A stretch of DNA of 64,000 bases from Aquariibacter albus (lineage in GTDB: Bacteria > Pseudomonadota > Gammaproteobacteria > Burkholderiales > Burkholderiaceae_C), in the NCBI RefSeq assembly GCF_014145335.1, contig NZ_JACIVI010000005.1, positions 19,503 through 83,502 on the forward strand, given 5' to 3'. The notes beneath the pieces are model-generated. The model was given only the letters and a program-made list of their open reading frames with translations, had not been told where the DNA came from and made no database searches. This document shows positions 29,701 to 40,024 of the stretch, piece by piece. A program made the translations under genes and the position numbers. Every line of letters starts with the position of its first letter. Within the stretch, counting starts at the first letter, position 1.

Positions 29701-31779
29701 ATGCGCATGCCCTGGACCGCCTGGGCGGCACGCCAAGCGCGCCGCGCCGCCTGGGACCTGAGTGCGCTCCTGAACGCGGCCGACCCACGGGCCACGCAGG
29801 CCGAGCGTCACCTCTGGCTGGTGCGGCTGCTGGAATGGCTGAGGCACCGCAGCGCCACGCCGGCCGAGGACGGCACGGCCCCGGCCGAGGCCACCCCGAC
29901 GCCCCTGCTGCGCCTGCGTCACCTGTTGAACGTGCTGGACCGCCACCCAGCCCACCGCGAACAGGTGCAGGCGCTGATCCAGGCCTGCTGGGCCGAGATC
30001 GACGGCCTGGGCCTGCTGGCCGATTTCGGCTTCGCTCGCCAGCGCAGCGTGCAGGGCGAACTCGGCGAGCGCCTGCAGCTGCGCCTGCTGCCTGGCACGC
30101 CGGACACGGCCGACCTGGCCGCGCTCTTTCCGCTGCTGTTCAGCGAGCCGGACGATGCGCACTGGGTCGAGGCCATGGACGACGCGCTGCTCGCGCGGGT
30201 CGAGCGCCTGCTCGGGGGAGCGCCCCTGGCGGGCGGCCCCCCACCCGCCAGCGCATGGCAAGGCATGGCGCTCGACGCCATCGTGATCCTCTCGCTGCAA
30301 GTGGCCGCCGCCGGCCTGCTGGGCCCGGTGCGCCAGCGCATGGATCCGCAGACCCTGGTCGACCGCCCCTTCGACGCCCTGCCCCGCAGCAGCGAGCGCC
30401 TGCGCGACGCCGTGCAGGCCGGCGACGCCCCAGCCGCGCTGCTGGAGGCCCAGTACCTGCGCGGCCTGCTGGACGCTGCCCGCCGCGCGGCCGGCAGCGT
30501 GCGTCAAGGCATCGAGGACCGCGGCATCTCGGTGGACCTGCTGTTCGAGATGGACCAGCTCGCCGCGCGCGCGCGGCGCATCGATGCGCTGCTGGCCACC
30601 GTGCTGGAACCCGCCGGCTCGGCCGGCCGGCGCCGCGCCTGGGCCCTGCTGCTGCACGGGCTGATCGAAGCGGCCGGCGAGCGGCGCAGCATCCGGGCGC
30701 TGTTCTCCCGGCAGTACTCGATGCTCGCCCGGCGCATCGCCGAGCGCAGCGCGGAAACCGGCGAGCACTACATCACCCGCGATCGCGCCGAATGGCTGGC
30801 CATGCTGCGCAAGGCCCTGGGCGGCGGCGCGGTGATCGCCGGCACCACCTTCGCGAAGTTCTGGATCGTCGCCCTGGGCCTCTCGGCCTTCTGGGGCGGC
30901 TTCTGGGCCGGCATGAACTACGCGATCAGCTTCGTCATCGTGCACCTCGCGCACTGGACGGTGGCCACCAAGCAGCCGGCCATGACCGCCCCGGCCCTGG
31001 CCGCCCGCATGGGCGAGCTCGGCAGGCCCGAGGGGGCGGAGCGCGTGGTCGACGAGGTCGCGCACCTGATCCGCTCGCAAGTGGCCGGCATCGTCGGCAA
31101 CCTGGTCATGGTCGCGCCCCTGGTGCTGGCCGTGCAGCTGCTGGGCAGCTGGCTGGGCGGCCACCCCCTGGTGCCCGAGCACGAAGCGCAGTACGTGCTG
31201 AAGAGCCTGACCCTGCTCGGCCCCACCCTGGCCTATGCCGCCTTCACCGGCGTGCTGCTGTTCGCCTCCAGCCTGGTCGCCGGCTGGGCCGAGAACTGGT
31301 TCGTGCTGCACCGGCTCGACAGCGCCATCCGCTGGCACCCGCGCGCCCTGCGCTGGCTGGGTGCGGGCCGCGCCAGCCGCTGGGCCGCCTGGTGGCGGGC
31401 CAACATCTCGGGCCTGGCGGCCAATGTCTCGCTGGGCCTGATGCTGGGCCTGGTGCCGGCGCTGGCGCTGTTCTTCGGCCTGCCCCTCGAGGTGCGGCAT
31501 GTGACGCTGTCGACCGGGCAGATCGCCGCCGCCCTGGGCAGCTTCGGCAGTGCCGCGCTGCAGCAGCCGGCCTTCTGGTGGTGCGTGGCCGCCATCCCGC
31601 TGACCGGCCTGCTGAATGTCGGGGTCAGCTTCGCCCTGGCCTTCCGGGTGGCGCTGCGTTCACGGGGCCTGCGCGTGCGCGAGCGCGCCTCGCTGTGGGC
31701 CGCACTGCGCGCGCGGCTGCGGCGGGCACCGATGAGCTTCCTGTGGCCGCCGCGCGAGAGCCCATCGGCCGGGCCCTGA
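29701..31779 (+). CDS. Membrane protein of the Gcr/site-specific-recombinase-named family
   Basis: A 692-residue protein matching the family named site-specific recombinase in databases (Gcr-like). The first half is soluble and helical; the second half has several membrane spans (roughly 375-415, 460-485, 510-535, 575-600, 625-650). I see no Ser or Tyr recombinase catalytic motif. It looks like an integral membrane protein and the name is probably historical. Start ATG 29701, six bases after apaG; a frame reaching further left overlaps apaG and is rejected. Function unknown. Confidence 0.85.
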   Translation: MRMPWTAWAARQARRAAWDLSALLNAADPRATQAERHLWLVRLLEWLRHRSATPAEDGTAPAEATPTPLLRLRHLLNVLDRHPAHREQVQALIQACWAEIDGLGLLADFGFARQRSVQGELGERLQLRLLPGTPDTADLAALFPLLFSEPDDAHWVEAMDDALLARVERLLGGAPLAGGPPPASAWQGMALDAIVILSLQVAAAGLLGPVRQRMDPQTLVDRPFDALPRSSERLRDAVQAGDAPAALLEAQYLRGLLDAARRAAGSVRQGIEDRGISVDLLFEMDQLAARARRIDALLATVLEPAGSAGRRRAWALLLHGLIEAAGERRSIRALFSRQYSMLARRIAERSAETGEHYITRDRAEWLAMLRKALGGGAVIAGTTFAKFWIVALGLSAFWGGFWAGMNYAISFVIVHLAHWTVATKQPAMTAPALAARMGELGRPEGAERVVDEVAHLIRSQVAGIVGNLVMVAPLVLAVQLLGSWLGGHPLVPEHEAQYVLKSLTLLGPTLAYAAFTGVLLFASSLVAGWAENWFVLHRLDSAIRWHPRALRWLGAGRASRWAAWWRANISGLAANVSLGLMLGLVPALALFFGLPLEVRHVTLSTGQIAAALGSFGSAALQQPAFWWCVAAIPLTGLLNVGVSFALAFRVALRSRGLRVRERASLWAALRARLRRAPMSFLWPPRESPSAGP

Positions 31780-31800
31780 GCCCCGGACCGCCGCCTGGAC

Positions 31801-31938
31801 TCAGGCCGGCGGCGGCGCCGGCGGATCCTCGTCGGGGCCGGATCGTTCCCCGCCGCGCCGACCGGAGAACATCGTCCACCAGACGATCAGCACCAGCACC
31901 AGCAGCGCACCCAGCGCTTCGAGCAGCAAGAGCCCCAT
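31801..31938 (-). CDS. 45-residue single-span membrane protein
   Basis: MGLLLLEALGALLVLVLIVWW starts a membrane helix of about 20 residues, followed by a basic patch (SGRRGGER) and an acidic, proline-rich tail. GGAGGTG lies eight bases before the ATG, one of the best ribosome sites in the window. Its ATG overlaps the mltA ATG on the other strand by two bases, so each 5' leader lies in the other gene. Function unknown; positive-inside rule puts the tail in the cytoplasm. Confidence 0.7.
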   Translation of the reverse strand: MGLLLLEALGALLVLVLIVWWTMFSGRRGGERSGPDEDPPAPPPA

Positions 31939-33259
31939 GAACCATTCACCTCCAGTCGTTGATGCGCCGCGGCCGGAACCGTTCGCGGCGCCGCGCAGTG
32001 TCGCCGGGGCCTGCCGCGCCCGCTGGGCCAGTGGCCTGCTCGCCCTGCTGCTGGCCGCCTGCGCGGCGGTGCCGCTGGAAGGCGATCTGCCGCCCCCCCC
32101 GCCACCAGCGCGCGAGCCGCCGCCCCCGCCGCCACCCCTGCCCGCGCCCCCGCCCCCGGCGCCACCCCACGGCGGGCCGGAGCAGATCGACCGCGAGCGC
32201 TCCACCTGGCGCGCGGCGAGCTGGGATGCGCTGCCGGGCTGGTCCCAGGACCGGCTGCACGAAGCCTGGCCCGCCCTGCTGGCAAGCTGCGAACGTCCGG
32301 CACGCGGCTGGGCCCTGGCCTGCCGCAGCGCACTGGCCGAGCCCCCCGTGCGCGGTCCGGCCGACGAAGCCCGGGTCCGGGCCTGGCTGCAGGGCTGGCT
32401 GCAGCCCTACCGGGTCGAGGCGCGGGGCGTGCCCACGGGCAGCGATCCCGGCCTCGGCCTCATCACGGGCTACTTCGAACCCTTGCTGCTCGGCCAGCGC
32501 AAGCCCAGCGCCACCCACACCGTGGCCCTGCACCAGCCGCCGGCCGGCCTGGGCCAGCGCAAGCCCTGGTACAGCCGCAGCGAGATCGCCCGCGTGCCGG
32601 CGGCCCGCGCAGCACTGGCCGGCCGCGAGATCGCGTGGCTTGCCGACCCGATGGACCTGCTGCTCGTCCAGATCCAGGGCTCCGGCCGCATCCAGCTGCT
32701 CGATCAGCTCGACCCGACGACCGGCCGGCCCCTGACCGTGCGCCTGGCCTACGCCGGCCACAACGACCACCCTTACGGCTCGATCGGCAAGTGGCTGGTC
32801 GAACGCGGGGCCTTCACGATGGAGCAGGCATCCTGGCCCGCGATCCGGGCCTGGGCCCGGGCCCATCCGCAGCGGATCCCGGAGCTGCTGGCCGCCAATC
32901 CCAGGGTGGTCTTCTTTCGCGAGGAGGCGCTGGCCGATCCCGAGCGCGGCCCGCTTGGGGCCCAGGGGGTGGCCTTGACCCCGGGGCGCTCGATCGCGGT
33001 TGACAAGGGCTCGGTGCCCTACGGCACACCGGTCTGGATCGCGACGACCGAACCGCAGGCTTGGCAGCCTGTGCCTCCCCCGCCGCGGCCGTTGGAGCGG
33101 CTGGTGGTGGCCCAGGACACTGGCAGCGCCATCGTCGGCGCGGTGCGGGCGGACTATTTCTGGGGCTGGGGCCCCGGCATCGAGGAGCAGGCCGGCCGCA
33201 TGAAGCAGGCGCTGCGGATGTGGGCCCTGTGGCCGCGGGACCTGCCGCTGCCGCCCTGA
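31937..33259 (+). CDS. mltA: Membrane-bound lytic murein transglycosylase A
   Basis: Cleaves the MurNAc-GlcNAc bond of peptidoglycan with formation of 1,6-anhydroMurNAc. The 440-residue protein has a signal with lipobox LLAAC (Cys 42), a long Pro-rich spacer (about 48-80), and the MltA core with GLITGYFEP, IQGSGRIQL, YAGHNDHPYGSIGKW and the 3D domain VAQDTGSAIVGAVRADYFWG containing the catalytic Asp. It should be an outer-membrane lipoprotein. No good alternative start exists downstream, so the overlap with the small divergent gene appears genuine. Confidence 0.94.
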   Translation: MNHSPPVVDAPRPEPFAAPRSVAGACRARWASGLLALLLAACAAVPLEGDLPPPPPPAREPPPPPPPLPAPPPPAPPHGGPEQIDRERSTWRAASWDALPGWSQDRLHEAWPALLASCERPARGWALACRSALAEPPVRGPADEARVRAWLQGWLQPYRVEARGVPTGSDPGLGLITGYFEPLLLGQRKPSATHTVALHQPPAGLGQRKPWYSRSEIARVPAARAALAGREIAWLADPMDLLLVQIQGSGRIQLLDQLDPTTGRPLTVRLAYAGHNDHPYGSIGKWLVERGAFTMEQASWPAIRAWARAHPQRIPELLAANPRVVFFREEALADPERGPLGAQGVALTPGRSIAVDKGSVPYGTPVWIATTEPQAWQPVPPPPRPLERLVVAQDTGSAIVGAVRADYFWGWGPGIEEQAGRMKQALRMWALWPRDLPLPP

Positions 33260-33301
33260 GCCCGGCAGAAAGCTGAGGACGGGGACCCTCCCGGGCCCCC
33301 A

Positions 33302-33324
33302 CGCCCGTCGCTCAGCGACGGGCG
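33302..33324. terminator. Hairpin between mltA and the convergent small gene
   Basis: A perfect 10-bp inverted repeat CGCCCGTCGC/GCGACGGGCG whose three-base loop is the stop codon of the 87-residue minus-strand gene. It sits 42 bases after mltA. There is no U-run on either side, so two-way termination is only possible. Confidence 0.4.
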
Positions 33325-33575
33325 GTGGCGCTGCGACGCACCAGATGCAGGCCCATCACGGCCAGGCTCAGCACCAGCAGCGTCCCGGCATTCAGCTCGA
33401 GGGGCGCCTCGGCGGCCTCGACCGACTCGGCCGGTGCATTGAGCGCCGGACGGGCGATCGCTGCCTCGGAGCGGGGCGCACGCGCCGCAGCGGGCGCACC
33501 GACCTCGGCCGCTCCTGCGGCGAAGGGCAGACCGAGCAGCATCAGCGACAGCAAAGGAGCGGCAAGGCGGGGCAT
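33312..33575 (-). CDS. Small secreted protein with C-terminal membrane anchor
   Basis: An 87-residue protein with a signal peptide ending near AAGAAEV, a 40-residue Ala/Pro-rich low-complexity stretch, and a C-terminal hydrophobic helix (LNAGTLLVLSLAVMGLHLV) ending in RRSATARR. The layout resembles sorted anchor proteins such as PEP-CTERM, but the Pro-Glu-Pro signature is missing. Ribosome site weak. No family recognised; function unknown. Confidence 0.55.
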   Translation of the reverse strand: MPRLAAPLLSLMLLGLPFAAGAAEVGAPAAARAPRSEAAIARPALNAPAESVEAAEAPLELNAGTLLVLSLAVMGLHLVRRSATARR

Positions 33576-33777
33576 GGTGTGGGTCTCAGGTCATGCGAGA
33601 GGGCTTGTCTGCAATCACCCCATCCGGATGGGCTGGGGCAATCGCTTAAGGACTTACCCTTGATTGTGAGGGCTCATCCCTCCCCGCCCACCCGAAGCGA
33701 CACCCCCTTTCGAGGGGAACCCCCTGTCCCGGTGTCGTGGGCGACCGACCGGTTGCCCCCCGCGCCCGGACCTCGCT

Positions 33778-34290
33778 TCAGATCGGCAGCTCGGTGAAAT
33801 ACCGGCCGCCGTGGAAGATCAGGGGCGTCGCCCCGGCCTGAACCGCACAGCGTTCGACCTCCCCCACGAAGATGACGTGGTCCCCCTCGCGGTACTGACT
33901 GCGGTTGAAGCACTCGAAGGTGGCGACGGCGCCCTCGATGAGGGGCACGCCGGCCGGGCTGTCGCGGTGGGGCACCCCATCGAATCGCTCGCGCAGGCCG
34001 CGGCTCGCGAAACGGTCGGCCAGATCCCGCTGCCCGGCAGCCAGGATGTGGATGGCGTAGTGCGACCCCGTGGCGAAGGCGGCCATCGAGCTGGCCTTGA
34101 GGGACAGGCTCCACAGCACCAGCGGCGGATCGAGCGACACCGAGTTGAAGGAGTTCGCGGTCAGTCCGATCGGCGAGCCGTCGGCGCTTCGGGCGGTCAC
34201 GATGGTCACCCCGGTGGCGAAGCGGCCCAGCGCCTGCCGGAACTCGCGCGTGTCAAAACTGGGCGCCTGCGCGCGGCGTGGAGAAGTCAT
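33778..34290 (-). CDS. Flavin reductase family protein
   Basis: A 170-residue FMN-binding split-barrel protein (HpaC/flavin reductase-like) with FATGVTIVTARSADGSPIGLTANSFNSVSLDPPLVLWSL-type core elements and EGDHVIFVGEVERC. Such proteins use NAD(P)H to supply reduced flavin to two-component monooxygenases, including sulfonate or aromatic ones; no monooxygenase gene is adjacent. ATG 34290 chosen; a GTG at 34317 with AAGG upstream is an alternative. It is divergent from cysB, and a CTTATGCG half-site lies in the shared upstream region. Confidence 0.88.
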   Translation of the reverse strand: MTSPRRAQAPSFDTREFRQALGRFATGVTIVTARSADGSPIGLTANSFNSVSLDPPLVLWSLSLKASSMAAFATGSHYAIHILAAGQRDLADRFASRGLRERFDGVPHRDSPAGVPLIEGAVATFECFNRSQYREGDHVIFVGEVERCAVQAGATPLIFHGGRYFTELPI

Positions 34291-34434
34291 CCGGGGATTG
34301 TCGGCGGGCCCGCGCACCCCCGTGCCTTATGCGTTTTTGGATGGAGCTAAGGCGCAGATATTGGTTCGCGTTCGGACATGCGGCCTCAAGAATGCTCGGC
34401 CGGGGAGCTCTTGCTCCCGAGCCCTGCACTGCCG

Positions 34435-35373
34435 ATGAACTTCCAACAACTGCGGGCCGTCCGCGAGACCGCCCGCTCGGGCTACAACCTGACCGAGGTC
34501 GCCCAGCTGCTGCACCTGTCGCAGCCCGGCATCAGCCGTCAGATCAGAGACCTGGAAGATGAGCTGGGCTTCGAGATCTTCGTGCGTGCCGGCAAGCGCC
34601 TGACCAAACTGACGCCGCCCGGCGAAGCCCTGCTGCCGGTGGTCGAGCGCCTGCTGCTCGAAGCCGAGAACCTGAAGCGGGTGGCCGAGGACTTCACGGC
34701 CGTGACCTCCGGCCGCCTGTCCATCGCCGCCACCCACTCGCAGGCCCGCTACGCCCTGCCGACGGTCGTGCGCGACTTCCGCAACCTCTACCCGCAGGTC
34801 ACCCTGAACCTGCACCAGGGGTCTCCGAAACAGGTGGCGGAGATGCTGCTTTCGGGCGAGGCCGATGTCGGCGTCGCGACGGAGGCCCTGGCCCAGTACG
34901 ACCAGCTCGTCGCCCTGCCCTGCTACCGCTGGACGCACAGCCTGATCGTGCCGCCCGACCATCCCCTGCTGGCCGGTGACGAGCCGGTCACGCTGCAGCG
35001 TCTGGCACGCTTTCCGATCATCACCTACGAGCCGGGCTACACCGGCCGAGCCCACATCGACGACGCCTTCCGCACCGCCGGCATGCAGCCCGACATCGTG
35101 CTGACCGCGATGGACGCCGACGTGATCAAGACCTACGTCGAACTGGGTCTGGGGGTCGGCATCGTCGCCTCCATCGCCTTTGACGAGGACCGCGACCGCA
35201 CGCTGCGCGCAATCGATGCGCGCCACCTCTTCGAGGTCAACCTGACCCGCCTGGCCGTGCGTCGCGGCAGCTGGCTGCGTGGCTTCGTCTACGACTTCAT
35301 CGAATCGTTCGCGCCCACGCTGACCCGAAGCCTGGTCGAACGCGCACTCGCCGGGGAAGTCATCGAGACCTGA
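34435..35373 (+). CDS. cysB: CysB-family LysR-type regulator of sulfur metabolism
   Basis: A 312-residue LysR protein. The N-terminal winged helix (MNFQQLRAVRETARSGYNLTEVA, then LHLSQPGISRQIRDLE) is the CysB/Cbl form, and the C-terminal effector domain contains THSQARYALP, TEALA, and PCYRWTHSLIVP, typical of CysB-like sensors of O-acetylserine, sulfate or APS. Start ATG 34435. Beside sulfate transport genes and seven matching operator sites downstream, it is the obvious candidate regulator; whether it is CysB or a Cbl/SsuR paralogue cannot be settled here. Confidence 0.92.
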   Translation: MNFQQLRAVRETARSGYNLTEVAQLLHLSQPGISRQIRDLEDELGFEIFVRAGKRLTKLTPPGEALLPVVERLLLEAENLKRVAEDFTAVTSGRLSIAATHSQARYALPTVVRDFRNLYPQVTLNLHQGSPKQVAEMLLSGEADVGVATEALAQYDQLVALPCYRWTHSLIVPPDHPLLAGDEPVTLQRLARFPIITYEPGYTGRAHIDDAFRTAGMQPDIVLTAMDADVIKTYVELGLGVGIVASIAFDEDRDRTLRAIDARHLFEVNLTRLAVRRGSWLRGFVYDFIESFAPTLTRSLVERALAGEVIET

Positions 35374-35584
35374 GGCAGGGCCTCGCGCAAGCACGGAAAC
35401 CTGGGGCGAAGCACGGCCCCACGGTCGCGATGGCAGACGGCGGAACACCCCGGCCCGGCCGGCGCTGATCGGGCGATCCATCGGCGGCCTCGGCCCGCAG
35501 ACTCGGAGGCAGCGATCCCCGACCGCTGCGCGCGATCGGGCCCAGGGGCCGCCCCGCGGCGGCCCGCAACGTCGTGAGGCGCCG

Positions 35585-35869
35585 ATGCACGCGAGCTTTG
35601 AATCGATCCACAACATCCACGAGACGGCCGTCATCGAGGCCGTCCAGGCATTGCGCAGCGAGTACCCCGCCGTCGAGGCCGAACTGCTGCCCGACGTGGC
35701 CTGCGTGGCCCTGAACCGGCTGCCGCCGCGCTACATCCGCCACAGCGTGGACCTGGCCTTCTACCAGGCCGAGCGCGAACGCGAGGAGCTCGCCGCGCTG
35801 CAGGCCCAGACCGTGCGCCAGGCTTTCGAGTTCGTGCAGGCTCGCCGCGCGATGCGGGCCCGCTGCTGA
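35585..35869 (+). CDS. ComFB-domain protein
   Basis: A 94-residue protein matching the late-competence ComFB domain: IHNIHETAVIEAVQAL, then LLPDVACVALNRLPPRYIRHSVDLAFY. GAGGCG precedes the ATG. ComFB-type domains in other bacteria have been linked to cyclic-di-nucleotide binding and motility or competence; that role is not shown here. It stands alone between cysB and the convergent cysA. The 211 bases before it hold no gene I can see. Confidence 0.85.
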   Translation: MHASFESIHNIHETAVIEAVQALRSEYPAVEAELLPDVACVALNRLPPRYIRHSVDLAFYQAEREREELAALQAQTVRQAFEFVQARRAMRARC

Positions 35870-35922
35870 GCCGCTCGGGACATGCTCACGTGAGCCGGCC
35901 GGGCGGCTGCCCGCCTGGCAAC

Positions 35923-36957
<1,035 letters not shown>

Positions 36958-36958
36958 C

Positions 36959-37915
36959 TCAGACTCCGTGAACGCCGGGCACACGGGCCGGGCGGGGGGA
37001 TGCGGGGGTCGATGCCGGGGACGGTGCCGCCGCGAGGGGCTCCGGGGCCAGCGCGCCGGTGCCGCGCACCTCGGCCTTCACCCGCTGCTCGACCACGTAC
37101 TTCAGCACCAGCGTGACCAGGGCCAGGCCGGCCAGCAGCGAAGCCACCGCGAAAGCGGCCGCGAACTGGTATTCGTTGTAGAGGATCTCGATGTGCAGCG
37201 GCATGGTGTTGGTCTCGCCGCGGATGTGCCCCGAGACCACGCTGACGGCACCGAACTCGCCCATCGCCCGGGCGTTGCACAGGATCACGCCGTAGAGCAG
37301 CGCCCACTTCACATTGGGCAGCGTCACGCGCCAGAAGATCTGCCAGCCGTTGGCTCCCAGCACGCGGGCGGCCTCCTCCTGCTCGATGCCCTGGGCCTGC
37401 ATCAGCGGGATCAGCTCGCGGGCGATGAAGGGAAAGGTCACGAAGGTGGTGGCCAGCACGATGCCGGGGAGGGCAAAGATGACCTTCAGGTCATGGTCGC
37501 GCAGCCACTCGCCGAACCAGCCCTGCAGGCCGAAGATCAGCACATAGATCAGGCCGGAGATCACCGGACTCACGCTGAAGGGCAGGTCGATCAGGGTCAG
37601 CAGCAGGTTCTTGCCGCGGAAATCGAACTTGGCGATGCACCAGGCCGCCGCCACGCCGAAGACCAGGTTCAGCGGCACGCTGATCGCCGCGGCAATCAAG
37701 GTGAGCCGGATGGCCGACAGGGCGTCGGGCTCGGTGACCGCCGCCAGATAGACCTCGACGCCTTTCTTGAAGGCCTCGAAGAAGACGATGGCCAGCGGAA
37801 CGAAGAGGAAGAAGGTGAGGAAGGCCAGGGCCGCGCCGATCAGGAGCCGACGCACCCAGGGGGGCTCGTGGGTGCTCTCCCGGAAGGGGGATGGGGTCAG
37901 GGTGGGGGCCGTCAT
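36959..37915 (-). CDS. cysW: Sulfate ABC transporter permease CysW
   Basis: A 318-residue inner-membrane permease with six predicted spans and the EAA loop [21 protein letters not shown] that contacts CysA. The C-terminal 30 residues are a Pro/Ala-rich extension. It pairs with CysT. A 111-base gap separates it from cysT. Confidence 0.96.
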   Translation of the reverse strand: MTAPTLTPSPFRESTHEPPWVRRLLIGAALAFLTFFLFVPLAIVFFEAFKKGVEVYLAAVTEPDALSAIRLTLIAAAISVPLNLVFGVAAAWCIAKFDFRGKNLLLTLIDLPFSVSPVISGLIYVLIFGLQGWFGEWLRDHDLKVIFALPGIVLATTFVTFPFIARELIPLMQAQGIEQEEAARVLGANGWQIFWRVTLPNVKWALLYGVILCNARAMGEFGAVSVVSGHIRGETNTMPLHIEILYNEYQFAAAFAVASLLAGLALVTLVLKYVVEQRVKAEVRGTGALAPEPLAAAPSPASTPASPRPARVPGVHGV

Positions 37916-38026
37916 GATGAGGGTGGGAAAGGTGGCCCTCCAGCGGGCAGCGCGGGTCCGGCTCGGCCGGGCTGCAGACGTCGTCCGCTGGAGAGGAAGC
38001 GGCCGGAGCCGCTCCGGGAGGGGCCG

Positions 38027-38860
38027 TCAGCGACCCTGGCGGGCGCGGGTCCAGGCCTGCAGGCCGTTGATGGCCAGCAGCAGCGTGAAGGCGGTGACCA
38101 GCATCACCACCGCGATGGCCGTGGCGCCGGCGTAGTCGTACTGCTCCAGCTTGGTGATGATCAGCAGGGGCGTGATCTCGCTGACCATCGGCATGTTGCC
38201 GGCGATGAAGATCACGCTGCCGTACTCCCCCAGGGCGCGGGCGAAGGCCAGCGCGAAGCCGGTGAGGAGGGCCGGCGACAGGATGGGGAAGATCACGTGG
38301 CGGAAGGTCTGCCAGCGGCTCGCACCCAGCGTGGCGGCCGCCTCCTCCAGCTCGCGGCTCAGGTCCTCCAGCACCGGCTGCAGTGTGCGCACGACGAAGG
38401 GCAGGCCGATGAAGGTCAGGGCCACGAACACCCCCAGCGGCGTGAAGCTGACCTTGAAAGGCAGCCACTGGCCGATCCAGCCGTTCTCGGCATACAGCGC
38501 CGTCAGCGCGATGCCGGCCACCGCGGTCGGCAGCGCGAAGGGCAGGTCCACCAGCGCATCGACGATGCGCTTGAGCGGGAACTCGTAGCGCACCAGCACC
38601 CAGGCCACGATCAGGCCGAAGAAGGCATTGAGCAGCGCCCCCGCCAGCGAAGCGCCGAAGGTCAGCTTGTAGGACGCCACCACCCGCGGCGAGCTGACCG
38701 TGTCCCAGAAGGCCGGCCAGGTCATGGTCGCGGTCTTCAGGAAGGCCGCGCTCAGCGGAATCAGCACGATGAAGCTCAGGTAGAGCACGGTGAAGCCCAG
38801 CGCCAGGTCGAAGCCCGGCAGCACGGTGTGACGCTTGAGCAGGGTGCGCGAGAAGATCAT
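38027..38860 (-). CDS. cysT: Sulfate ABC transporter permease CysT
   Basis: A 277-residue inner-membrane permease (CysT/CysU) beginning RTLLKRHTVLPGFDLALGFT-like after the start, with six spans and the EAA loop ELEEAAATLGASRWQTFRHV. It follows sbp by seven bases and forms the channel with CysW. Confidence 0.96.
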   Translation of the reverse strand: MIFSRTLLKRHTVLPGFDLALGFTVLYLSFIVLIPLSAAFLKTATMTWPAFWDTVSSPRVVASYKLTFGASLAGALLNAFFGLIVAWVLVRYEFPLKRIVDALVDLPFALPTAVAGIALTALYAENGWIGQWLPFKVSFTPLGVFVALTFIGLPFVVRTLQPVLEDLSRELEEAAATLGASRWQTFRHVIFPILSPALLTGFALAFARALGEYGSVIFIAGNMPMVSEITPLLIITKLEQYDYAGATAIAVVMLVTAFTLLLAINGLQAWTRARQGR

Positions 38861-38867
38861 CCGGGAC

Positions 38868-39902
38868 TCACTTCTGCTTGGCGCGCAGGATCACCTGGTC
38901 GTACAGGCCCCCGTCGTCGAAGTGGTCCTTCTGCGCCTTCTTCCAGCCGCCGAAGACCTCGTCGATCGTGAAGGTGCCCACCTTGGGGAAGGCCTTGGCG
39001 TACGCGGCCAGCACCTTCGGATCGCGCGGGCGCAGCGCATGCTTCGCGGCGATCGTCTGGCCCTCGGGCGACCACAGATGGCGCAGATAGGCCTCGGCCT
39101 GCTTGCGGGTGCCACGCTTGTCGACGACCTTGTCCACCACCGACACCGGGTTCTCGGCCAGCACGGTCCACCGCGGGTAGATCACGTCGAAGTCGTCGCC
39201 AAACTCGCGCTGGATCAGCGGCACTTCGCTCTCGAAGGTCACCAGCGCATCGCCGATCTTGCGCTGCGCGAAGGTCGTCGTCGCACCCCGTCCGCCGCCG
39301 TCGAGCACCGGCACATTGCGGAAGATGCGCTCGGCCAGGGCCTGCGCCGCCGCCGGCGACACGCCGTTCTTCAGCGCCGCACCCCAGGCGGCCAGGTAGG
39401 TGTAGCGGCCGTTGCCCGAGGTCTTGGGATTCGGAATGATCACCGAGACCCCGCTGCGGCCCAGGTCCGTCCAGTCCAGGATCTTCAGCGGATTGCCCTT
39501 GCGCACCAGGATCACCGAGACCGAGGTCGTCGGCGCACTGTTGTTCGGCAGGCGCTTGGCCCAGTCCGCCGGGATCAGGCCACCGCGGTCGTGCAGGATG
39601 TCGATGTCATTGGCCTGGTTCATCGTGATGACATCGGCCTCCAGGCCCTCGGCCACGCTGCGCGCCTGCTTGCTGCTGCCACCGTGCGACTGCTTGAGCG
39701 TCAGCACCTCGCCGCTCGTCTTCTGCCAGTGGGCGGCGAAGGCGGCGTTGTAGTCCTTGTAGAACTCGCGCGAGACGTCGTAGCTGACGTTGAGCAGGGA
39801 GACCTCCTCGGCAGCCTGGGCGGCGCCCGCCAGTGCGGCCACCACGCCGAGACTCAGTTGCAGCAGCGCACGACGCGGCCGGGACACGGGATGAAGTGAC
39901 AT
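38868..39902 (-). CDS. sbp: Sulfate-binding periplasmic protein 1
   Basis: A 344-residue periplasmic receptor for sulfate or thiosulfate. The signal peptide ends near AGAAQAAEE; the mature protein has LLNVSYDVSREFYKDYN, the KQSHGGSSKQARSV anion loop, and VIIPNPKTSGNGRYTYLAAWG. First gene of the sbp-cysTWA operon. Its promoter carries a candidate CysB site (39990-40012) 37 bases from a TAGCAT -10 box. Confidence 0.95.
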   Translation of the reverse strand: MSLHPVSRPRRALLQLSLGVVAALAGAAQAAEEVSLLNVSYDVSREFYKDYNAAFAAHWQKTSGEVLTLKQSHGGSSKQARSVAEGLEADVITMNQANDIDILHDRGGLIPADWAKRLPNNSAPTTSVSVILVRKGNPLKILDWTDLGRSGVSVIIPNPKTSGNGRYTYLAAWGAALKNGVSPAAAQALAERIFRNVPVLDGGGRGATTTFAQRKIGDALVTFESEVPLIQREFGDDFDVIYPRWTVLAENPVSVVDKVVDKRGTRKQAEAYLRHLWSPEGQTIAAKHALRPRDPKVLAAYAKAFPKVGTFTIDEVFGGWKKAQKDHFDDGGLYDQVILRAKQK

Positions 39903-39947
39903 GAGGAAAGGTCCGATGGAGGCGCAGAAACAGAACGGCCACGCATG

Positions 39948-40012
39948 CTAGGCAGCGTGGCCGTTCGGGACTACGAAGCAAAACGCGCTTGCTTATGCGC
40001 ATACCGCATCAA
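39948..40012 (-). promoter_or_regulatory. CysB-type promoter of sbp-cysTWA (site A)
   Basis: Plus strand reads TGCTTATGC from 39990 with a matching ATGCG...CGCAT dyad (five-base centre). Thirty-seven bases toward the gene lies CTAGG (39948-39952), which on the coding strand is part of the TAGCAT -10 box. The same layout recurs at six other promoters. Confidence 0.65.
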
Positions 40013-40024
40013 AGATGCCCAGGG

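Noticed and set aside
29701-31779. Reading the recombinase-named gene as a mobile element
   Set aside because: There are no terminal repeats, no attachment sites, no catalytic recombinase motif, and the protein has membrane spans.
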